NCBI GenBank assembly: GCA_032622095.1
Contig: CP136069.1
Coordinates: forward strand, 154,305,043-154,369,042
Length of the DNA: 64,000 nt
Source: Siphonodentalium dalli
Taxonomy: Eukaryota; Mollusca; Scaphopoda; Gadilida; Siphonodentaliidae
Direction: 5' to 3'
Each line of letters starts with the position of its first letter. Position 1 is the stretch's first letter. Of this stretch, positions 55,704 through 64,000 are shown piece by piece. The translations under genes were made by a program, and so were the position numbers. Below the pieces are notes generated by a model. It did no database searches. It was given only the letters and a program-made list of their open reading frames with translations, and was not told the origin of the DNA.

Positions 55704-56945
55704 AGCTATTGCTCCCACACCTATAATTACTGGCAATATTTTGTTCGCAGGTGCCAAAATGTGCACTTGTCAAAATGTGCACGGTCACTGTAATAGTTGA
55801 TTAAGGTATATAGGTTGATCGAAGGTATATTTATAACCTTTCCCATCAGTTAAATTATGGGCATGTGAAAAGTTTAACTGGACATATGTCTATCCCACAA
55901 TTCCACAGGTATTATTATTTTTTGCCAAATATGCTTGAGGGTTATCAGCGTTGGCTATGTGTTCTGTGATGGGAACCATTACTTAAACAGTTTTTACTAT
56001 GATGCTAATAAGACATATATCTTTCAAGCTAAGTTTGCAGTGGTACAAGTAACTTAAAATGGTTGAGTTTTAACATGTACGTTTCCATGGTACTAGTAAC
56101 TGCGATGAACAGTGGCTTGTCACTGGGAATCGGTGTCCACTGAGCCACTGACCATGCACATGAGAAGATAAATTTACTTTGAGAAAAGTTCTACTGGTGT
56201 CAGCTTGTGTGAAACGAAAGGAGAACAATGTAATTGTACTTGCTCTCACTGATCGTTAGCTGACTAAACAAGAAAAGAATTGAAAGACAGACCAATTGGG
56301 TTTTAACATAACCACAAATCATGTATGGTAGCGATTTCGCATTCAGTAAGTTAATCCATTTTTACATCTCAGCTTACACATGGATAGGCCTACATGTACA
56401 TGGGGAAAGCGAAAAAATGCATGGTTAACTGATCATGATGGAAGGCTTGCATGATAGTTGTTTCGGTTTAATGTATAGTGTTTTCACAATGGACCTGTGT
56501 TAGAAATTTTGTTTTGTATTTAAACAGGAAGAGGCAAAAGTGTGTAACGGTAAAGTTCGGCAAAAAAATTATCGCTGTCGAGGGAAACAAAATTAGGTTT
56601 GAGGTCCTAAACATGGATTTTGGTCAGTCAAAACATGGATTTTTTTTTGGCCTTTTTATATGTACCGGTACTGGTGCATGCAGTACATTTACATGTATGT
56701 TGTACATGGCGGTTCTCAAATATATATTCAACATCGATTAAGAACTGTATCTGTAGCTCCGTAAATTTAAAACTGAGCGAAAAATAATAATGTTCATACA
56801 TGACTCATGAGTGTCAGAGAGACTATTATAATATTACAACTATTAGGATGAAAGTTAAAAAAAATAATAACTGGATCCAAGACAATTCCCGCTACGTACG
56901 GTATTTCCTTGGTATCATGATTAACTTGAAGATGAAGTGTATAAA
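55704..56945. other. Intergenic
   Basis: No recognisable gene. The 87-codon frame 56478-56741 has no family signature. Confidence 0.4.
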
Positions 56946-57303
56946 CATACTAGTGTTGAAGGGGTCACTCTCACCAAAAAAAGTGCTGAAGGGTACACAG
57001 GAATTTCAAAATGTGCTGAAGGGTACACATGGTTTGAAATGTCGTTCTAAAGGACATTCAGTTTTCGTATCTGCCATGATATTTCTGTTAGAGAATAATT
57101 GTTTACGTTCTAATGAATATTAAAATGTACTGAAAACAAACTGCTAATGGGCGCCAGACTTTCATAAACACAATTTAAGTAGTGGTGTTCGTGCCGATCA
57201 CAAACCCTGTGTACCCTTCAGCACATTTTCAAACCCTCAGTCCCTGTGTAGTCCCTTTGAACAGCACTTTTTTTGTGAGAGTGACCCCTTCAACCATACT
57301 AGT
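56946..57303. mobile_element. Mutator-like MITE, 9-bp duplication
   Basis: The element 56955-57294 has ends GTTGAAGGGGTCACTCTCAC on both strands and the identical 9-bp flank CATACTAGT (56946-56954, 57295-57303). A 9-bp duplication with a G-initial end is the Mutator-like pattern. Subterminal GTGCTGAAGGGTACACAGG repeats twice on the left and appears inverted on the right. The plus-strand frame 56800-57123 only partly overlaps it and is not supported. Confidence 0.85.
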
Positions 57304-58369
57304 AGTGTGAAGGTGAGGCCATTTGGTATTGCAGAATGGTTAATAATAATACAAGTTTTAGTTTACTCTGACAAGTTTCATTTCAAAACTGAAAACAAAG
57401 TTACAAACTGTTAGTGTTATAACTTATATTTAATAATAAACGGTACTGTACTGTAGTCAGTGTTGTGTACGGCAGACTTATTGTATTATTCCATACTTTC
57501 TCATCAGGATTATCACCGTGAAAACCATTTTACCATCGCCGTACGAGTGTCAGTGTTCTATCATTCGAAAAGTCAACAATGCGAGAATTCGATCGCTTCC
57601 GTTCTGTCTAAATAATTTCTGGTCGCAGGTAATGACACCTTTGACAAAACTGTGTTCATAAATTAATTTTGTAGCTGTGTACGTAAGTTACGTAACATAG
57701 TACTCGCAAGTATAATCACAAATGAAGTAGATGCTTGATTCGTTCAAATTGTAATTTCTAAATTTGTTGGAAGAGTGAATCGTGGAATTATGACTTTGAA
57801 CCCGAGTCACTAAACTTGGAGTCAACGGTCAAGAGTCAGTCTGCCATCGCCTGGGAATTGGCTGGAATTGGTGAATTTGTTACATTCGCGGCCAAACAAG
57901 GCGTACCATGGTACATCCTAATCATTCCTACACCCGATAATGATCATGTACATGTACTCACCTTGTATATCATAATGTAAGCAGTTTTTTTTCTCGCCCA
58001 ACGCGTGTGTTGTAGTTGGTAATAATCCGAGGTGGCGATTTTCAACTTTGTTTGAATAGCATCACTTGCCTAACAACCGTCTGTGAGCAACGTTGATTCT
58101 GATTGGTTAAGACAAACGCGATTATCCAATCGCTGCATATGTGGCTTGGGAAGACGAGTTCAAAGTTCAAAGTGTGTGTCGGGGTCCTGATATATTTTTA
58201 GAAACTTATTTTTCGTTTAACAGTATTGCAGATCCAATGCTCTCCCAGCGTCGACTGCGTACGCCCAGTACCAACTAAAGCCCACCGATCCGCCCCTGCG
58301 GGTGGAGCGTACGTGGGCTTATGATGGTAATTGGCACTAATCATATTTTTATAAGTTTTTGGTGACCAT
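57304..58369. other. Intergenic
   Basis: Contains CCAAT-type words in opposite orientation (CTGATTGGTT at 58099, ATCCAATCGC at 58124) and a short GC-rich patch (58240-58315). No gene recognised. Confidence 0.4.
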
Positions 58370-59550
58370 CCCATCCCTATCTCGGACTCAAGCGGAGCCA
58401 CTTTTGACATCATTAACCCGTACACTTAGGCTCATTTTAAAGATGAATATATATACAATTTATGAAAATTGGCGAGTATGCAAATTCGTATCAAATTTAG
58501 GGCCACCATTGCATATCACTCACACAAAAGGCACCAATTTGGCGCATTTAAACCACACGATTAGATTATTCGCATCACGGAGAAGAATATGTATCAATCA
58601 GGTGGAAATCGGCGCTAAACATATTGTTTATCAATGTATATGTCCCTCTCACCCTCTATGCACCCTGACTCGAATAGCCCCACTTTTGACATCTTTAAAC
58701 CACACAATTAGACCCCTGATATCATGGAGATTATTATTTGTAAATTTGGTGCTAGTCCGCGACTAAACAAATTTTTATCAAATTTAGTGCCCACCCAACC
58801 CCCATCTCTCACCAAAGCAGCACCAATATGACGTCTTTTAAATCACACGATTATATTCCTCATATCATGGATAAGAATGTGTATCAATTTGGTGGAAATT
58901 GGCGCTAAAAATATTATGTATCAATTTTGGTACCCCTCTCCCTTTCAGTGAATCCCTGACTCGAATGACGCCACTTTTGACAGCTTTAAGCCACGCCATT
59001 AGACACCTCATACCATGGGGATGAATTTGTATAAGTTTCGTGGCAAACGGGGACTAAACCAATTCTTATCAGATTTAGTACACACCCACTGCGCCCCCCC
59101 CCCAAATCTCTCATCCCAACGACTCCAATTTGGCGTCTTTAAATCACACAATAAGATTCCTTGTATCATGGAGAAGCTCTCAGAACAATGTGCATCAATT
59201 TGGTGGAATTCGGCGCTAAAATTATTTTGATCAATTTTGGTGCCCCCCTCCCCTTCCAGACATTCCGGACGCGAACGGCGCGACTTTTGACATATTTGAA
59301 CCACACCATTAGATTCCTCGTATTATGGGGATGATTATATATAAGTTTGGTGGCAATCGGCGACATTTTTTTTCTGCCCCTCCCCCTTTCTGCCCCTGAC
59401 AACAACGGCGTCACTTTAGAAGATTATAACACTCGCCATTATCTTTCTCGTAAAAAGTTACCCCTATTAGACCCCTTTTGTGCCATCTAGGTGGTCCCCG
59501 GTGAATTTATATAGAACACAGACAGACAGACAGACATTCGCAAATATAGA
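58370..59550. repeat. About 310-bp tandem array with family tail
   Basis: Phrases CCACTTTTGACATCTTTAAA, CCACACCATTAGA, CATGGGGATGA, TTTGGTGGCAATCGGCG and CAAATTCTTATCAAATTTAG alternate with CACCAATTTGGCGTCTTTAA and TTGGTGGAAATCGGCGCTAA about four times. Each unit is thus two related halves. The array ends with the tail TTACCCCTATTAGACCCC...ACATTCGCAAATATA shared with 30.69 and 47.19 kb. Half-unit similarity and the shared tail suggest that an LTR-less element grew by internal duplication. Open frames on both strands are not conserved. Confidence 0.7.
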
Positions 59551-61339
59551 TATAAGATGTTGCCATGCATGTTATGGTGTTGAAGCTATATAATACAGAA
59601 CATGGTAATACATAAAATACGTGACGCATGCGCGGGTTGGGGGAGCAGGTGGGAGTAGCTGTGTACTTTCAATGGAAATTGTGGGTGGTGTTATGGTGGT
59701 TCTAATGATGTTTCTTTTCTTAACAAAATTGGCGAAATATAGAGTAAAGCCGCATGAGAAATATTAGGGGTGGGGTTGGGTATCATGGGGTGGGGTGGGG
59801 TATTGTGGTTCCAATGAAGTTTCATTTTTTGACATCAGGGATAATATCTAGAGTGGTACCACATGAGAAGTAGTGTATCCACAGAGAGGGGTTGGAATAT
59901 ATAGTATGTATGCCGGTGATATTTCAACACACAAACTTCCTGTCATGTGGAATAGTTTATTTTCTGAGTCGGAATTTTCTAACACTATCAGGACATTGCC
60001 ACCTGAACGATAAATCCGTTATAGGAACCAAGATGAAAATAACATTAACATCCGCAACATTTTACTTTAATTTCGGAGACGAATATTTATCGATGCTGAT
60101 CGCGATGCAAGTGTTCCATTGGGCAACGAACATTTGACTTGTGCGGTTAGAATATGTAGCGTCACAGAAACAATTATTCTTTGATTGAATGGTAATTGAT
60201 ACGTAAACATCATATTGAAAGTGCCTCAATCATGTTTGCCTAGTCCAATATGACTTTTTCACCACAACCTGGGCGAGTACAAGAAAAACACATACTGTAC
60301 ACAAAATTGGATAATGACATTTTTATTATCCATCTGTTTATCCAAATTTTGGGAATAAAACTTGTGTGGTTATTTTTTTTATTTGTCATTAATTCTCTAT
60401 AAAAGTTTGTAATTGATCATCAGAAAGCATGATTTGGAACAGTAAACACGGAAGTGAAAAAAAAAACTCAATCGGAAGTGAAACGTCTGCTAAATCCTAA
60501 ATTGCGCGCGCATCACAATTTCACCGATTCATTTCGCAATAGAGCTAATTCGTGACGTCACAGAGTCCCGATAAAAAAGTCATATAGCACACTTGGGAGT
60601 CCAATATGACATTCGGGAGTCCAAGATGACCTTTTCCAGGATTATCACGTGGCGGCTTTTGCCCAATCAGAATTAGTGTTAGTTAAGGATAGATAATAAT
60701 ATATAATATTCAACAGAAATTGCCGGCATATATCTCGCACACATGATTGAGTTGTTTAAGTTAAGTTAGGTGGGAGCTGCTGGTTGGACAGGAACATGAC
60801 ATCTGAATTTACTATTGCACCCACACATTTCACCGTGGTCTTGGCTAGAAATTTTTCGACTGGCACATTCTCAATTTGGGTGAAATTTTAGCTGTACCCC
60901 CTTCCTTGGGTTGAAAATTCCTTAATTGGGGCTCCAAATTCCAATGAGTGAACAATACGGTTCGCCCCTCCCATAATCTAGGTTGGGATTTGATAACTGC
61001 ATGGAGCTACATTAATTTATAACGTGCATGTAATTTGGTTTCCACCCACCTGGAGCTTTTGGGAAACACATTCTGGATTATACATTTTATGAGATATTTT
61101 CAAAATAAATAATCTTATTTGCAACGAATTGTGTTAAAACGTTGTCTTATTTTTTTACTTATTCGCATTCAGTGATATGTGTCGTCATAATTTTACCCCA
61201 GTCGTTTAGTTTGTATACAGCCTCGTTGGAATATTGGGACGTACACGTGTACGTCTATGATCTAATTATTAGGATTAATTATGTAAACGGTCAGACGGTC
61301 TCTATCCGCAGTATATAGGATGATATGCATATCGTTATT
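59551..61339. other. Intergenic
   Basis: A GGTGGGG-rich imperfect duplication (about 59640-59880: TTGTGG...GGTTCTAATGATGTTTC and TATTGTGGTTCCAATGAAG) is visible. No gene recognised. Confidence 0.4.
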
Positions 61340-61352
61340 AATTGTAACGATA

Positions 61353-62375
61353 TATATTTACACACTAAGTGTTGTCATCACTAAATCCAGCATTCTGATT
61401 GGTCGGCGCCCACGTGGCTAGTTGCAGTTATTTCTCGGTGAATGCGTAACGCCTCATAACACGAAGCTAATAACACCATCGATACGTCATTAGGTTTGGA
61501 AAGACGAACGCGTAATGCTTTGGGCGCATTTTGACTCGCGCAGGATTGACTTAATACATCATCGGGTTTCAACATGAAGAGAAATTGTTCCTATTAACTT
61601 TTGCCAAGGGTGCTATTGGGTATTTTGGGCTGATCTTGTCACGATACACTTTTCGATTTAAATATATTTACAAAAGCGGCCTTTTCGCTAAATGTATATA
61701 AATATAAGGATTAACTGTCATGTGGACTATTTTTATGGAGATGTAACGGTGAGGTAAGTGGACATAACTTGTATGTAAAACCCTTCGGGTTTTACACAAG
61801 TTATGTCCACTTACCTCACCGTTACATCTCCATAAAAACAGTCCACATGACAGTTAATCCTTATATATTTACATACTAGGTGTGATTATCACTAAATCCA
61901 GCATTCTGATTGGTCGGCGCCCACGTGGCTAGTTGCAGTTATTTCTCGGTGAACGCGCAACAACTCATAACACCAGGCTCATAATTACATCGACGCGTCA
62001 TAGGTTTGGGAAAGACGGACGCATAATGTTTTGGGCGCATTTGGGCCGCGGACTCGCATAGAATTGACTTAATAAATCATCGGGTTTCAATATAAAGAGA
62101 AATTGTTCCTGTTAACTTTTGCCAAGGGTGCTATGGTATATTTTGGGCTGGTTTTGTCACGATACACTTTTCGATTTAAATACATTTATAAAAGTGGCTT
62201 TTTCGTAAATGTATATAAATATAAGGATTAACTGTCATGTGGACTGTTTTTATGGAGATGTAACCGTGAGGTAAGTGGCTGTATGTAAAACCTTCGGGTT
62301 TACACAAGTTATGTCCACTTACCTCACGGTTACATCTCCATAAAAACAGTCCACATGACAGCTAATCCTTATATG
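61353..62375. repeat. Duplicated 509-bp unit, each with a long hairpin
   Basis: Unit 1 (61353-61861) and unit 2 (61862-about 62375) share ACTAAATCCAGCATTCTGAT, TGGTCGGCGCCCACGTGGCT, TCATCGGGTTTCAA and TTTGCCAAGGGTGCTAT. Each ends in a hairpin (61703-61865, 62219-62374) whose ~75-bp arms (GATTAACTGTCATGTGGACT, GGAGATGTAACGGTGAGGTA) are almost perfect around an AACCCTTCGGGTT-type loop. Unit 2's left arm lost about ten bases after GTAAGTGG. GATTGGT (CCAAT-type) and CACGTG words occur in each unit. Confidence 0.85.
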
Positions 62376-62390
62376 TGCATTTATCGGGCG

Positions 62391-62894
62391 TACTAGTATA
62401 TTGCCACGACACAGTGGTCCTCTTGTTCTTATTCTATATATTGGCTGGTAATGCAAGTGTCAACTGACGTCACTTTGGATAAGATAATTACATCTGACGT
62501 CATATAACAGTGAACGTGCCTTTACTAATTTATTTACTAAACTGAAGGCAAGTTTATTTAGTATTGTGACAAATGTTAAAGACATTTAAGACATGAATGT
62601 TGTTTTTACAATGTGGCTAACGAAAATTTGCAGATTTACGTAATTCAGAATGGCATAGCAACACTTCCGGTCGTTTCAGAATGGCATAGCACACTTCCGA
62701 TCGTCCACATTTAGGATCTAGCTAATGCTTATTTTTAAAATTATAAACAATATGTAAGGGTACGTTCATACGCTGGCAATATTGCACCGCAAACTACAAA
62801 AATGCCAGCTGCAAAATTGCCAAAATGGATTATTTTCTGCCAGTTGTGAACAAATCAGCGTTAGTAGTGATCATGTACGACAGCGTTTTTTTAC
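62391..62894. other. Intergenic, 29-bp direct repeat
   Basis: CAGAATGGCATAGCA(A)CACTTCCG...TCGT is repeated twice (62646-62705). Nothing else recognised. Confidence 0.45.
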
Positions 62895-63086
62895 GTGATT
62901 GCTGATGTCACTGAGCTGTTGCAATATATTAGGAACACAGTGCGTGTTGGTATTCTTGGGCCAGTCAAAATAATGTCACCTGATATGTTGGAATGTGAGA
63001 TCGCCACGGCTAGCTCAATCGATGGGATGCTGCTGATATATGAGTACCATAAACGTCGCCTAGAGAGATTGTGGGTACACACTTAG
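62895..63086 (+). CDS. Possible short or terminal exon, unknown
   Basis: A 63-codon plus-strand frame. The codons look used (TELLQYIRNTVRVG, MLECEIATASSIDG, LLIYEYHKRRLERLW) and it is flanked by AT-rich sequence. The complementary frame on the minus strand is also open, which weakens the case. It starts at a non-ATG or immediately after TTTTTTTACGTG. No family recognised. It could be the last exon of an unseen gene. Confidence 0.2.
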   Translation: MIADVTELLQYIRNTVRVGILGPVKIMSPDMLECEIATASSIDGMLLIYEYHKRRLERLWVHT

Positions 63087-63779
63087 CTCAACAAAGAAAA
63101 CCGAAGACTTTCCGACTTTCGAGAAATCCCACTGGTACCCGCCTTGTATTGGTGTCTTTAACAGGTACCACAAGCTTTCAAACTGTCGGTGGAAATTCCT
63201 AACCTAACATCCATGATTGGCAATTTACTCAAAATAATTACCACTGGATGCACGTAAAGTCACCCGTATGACATACATTATTTAATCTGAATCTGCATTT
63301 ATTATCAAAGCTTCCAACTATTGGAAATTCCCATCGTAACACCACCTATATGGTTGATAACTCTCAACTGATTGCTACATTTCAATACAAAAATTCGGTC
63401 TAAAAACAACAAATATCACCCTTAATACTGTTATGTATATCAAATTATCTTGCAGCACAAAATTCACACTATTTACTTGGAAATTTCCAACTAATGTTGT
63501 GTCATGCATGAAATATCCAACTGTTGTACTTTGGGGATCCACCCCTGACACATGTCCCTGTGGTAAATATTGCCTTGATTGAAATAGGTTCATGAAAATA
63601 CTTCAAGATATTCATATAAATATATTAACTAATTGTGCTATCTGGCGTTGTCAATGCGAGTTAGAATGTATTTTACATGCTTTATGTCAGTATTAAATTT
63701 ACATACTAATAGCCTATACATACATACATACATAATAATTGACTGCATAGTTGTATACATGTATACATATATATATATA
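63087..63779. other. Intergenic, microsatellites at right
   Basis: Weak resemblance to repeat X (GGAAATTTCCAACTAATG, ATATCCAACTGTTG at 63478-63520). CATA and TA microsatellites at 63716-63782. Confidence 0.4.
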
Positions 63780-63782
63780 TAT

Positions 63783-64000
63783 AGCAGGTGGACCCGACTT
63801 CGTCCGGGCAGTTTCCCCTCTGCTTTTCGGCGAATTGCGCGATTTGACCTTGAATTGTCCATTTTGAAGGTCAATGTCAGGTGGGGTCACGATTTGACCG
63901 GTCCAAAACACTGCCCTGACAAAAGTACCCGACAAAAATACCCGTCGAAATCCATCCGGTTTTACCCGATTTGACCTTGAATTGATCATTTTGAAGGTCA
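63783..64000. mobile_element. Repeat starting CCCGACTTCGTCCGGGC, runs off window
   Basis: After TATATATATAG comes a palindromic head (63793-63810), then GATTTGACCTTGAATTGTCC...TTTTGAAGGTCA twice (63841-63872, 63969-64000), with ACCCGACAAAAATACCCG between. The same head in shorter form is at 4665-4681. It continues beyond the window. Probably a SINE or LINE head; family unknown. Confidence 0.45.

Noticed and set aside
62891-63082. Minus-strand frame opposite the 62895-63086 candidate exon
   Set aside because: Codon look is poorer than on the plus strand. Both are weak and cannot both be genuine.

Overview
This window is animal nuclear DNA. It is AT-rich and intron-bearing, with no operons, bacterial-style gene packing or rRNA/tRNA genes that I can see. 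It is very dense in repeats. A run of cysteine-rich EB-type exons joined by phase-1 introns, a CR1-like non-LTR retrotransposon with an N-terminal 2A-like peptide, and many kinds of small DNA transposon suggest a marine invertebrate. A mollusc or another lophotrochozoan fits best, but amphioxus or echinoderm relatives cannot be excluded from the sequence alone.

Layout. 2.2-8.1 kb holds the only convincing host gene: five exons on the plus strand, all phase 1, coding for EB/EGF-like cysteine-rich modules and ending in a stop at 8139-8141. Its 5' exons lie upstream or are not visible. 9.6-15.1 kb holds three clean DNA-transposon derivatives, including a 2.64-kb near-perfect palindrome (12443-15080). 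This has 5'-AG...CT-3' ends and a 6-bp target duplication, and I read it as a gene-less Polinton/Maverick derivative. 15.7-25.8 kb holds piggyBac-like MITEs, a 13-copy 56-bp satellite, a tandemly repeated ~0.7-kb family interrupted by a rearranged non-LTR retrotransposon, and a Tc1/mariner-type MITE. 26.2-26.9 kb shows two tandem segments with coding-type (third-position) conservation. 27-35 kb is repeats, including a degenerate ~0.6-0.9 kb tandem array. 36.5-37 kb looks promoter-like. 39.6-43.7 kb is a nearly full-length CR1-like element, disabled in this reading by a one-base frameshift in a G-run. 44-53.3 kb is nested DNA transposons and SINE-like pieces. 54.8-55.3 kb has a short acidic minus-strand reading frame behind a CRE/E-box promoter-like region. 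57-62.4 kb has a 9-bp-TSD MITE, a ~310-bp tandem array and a duplicated 509-bp unit carrying a long hairpin.

How it works together. Apart from the EB gene, the window is mainly a record of transposition. At least eight element types can be separated by target-site duplication and terminal repeat: TTAA-specific families, TA (Tc1/mariner), TWA-like (Harbinger), 8-bp (hAT), 9-bp (Mutator-like), 6-bp with AG ends (Polinton), CR1-like LINE, and SINE-like tails. Many are foldback structures, several of them hairpins within hairpins, and several insertions are nested so their order can be read. Family names rest on ends, duplications and motifs that I read by eye; no database search was possible.
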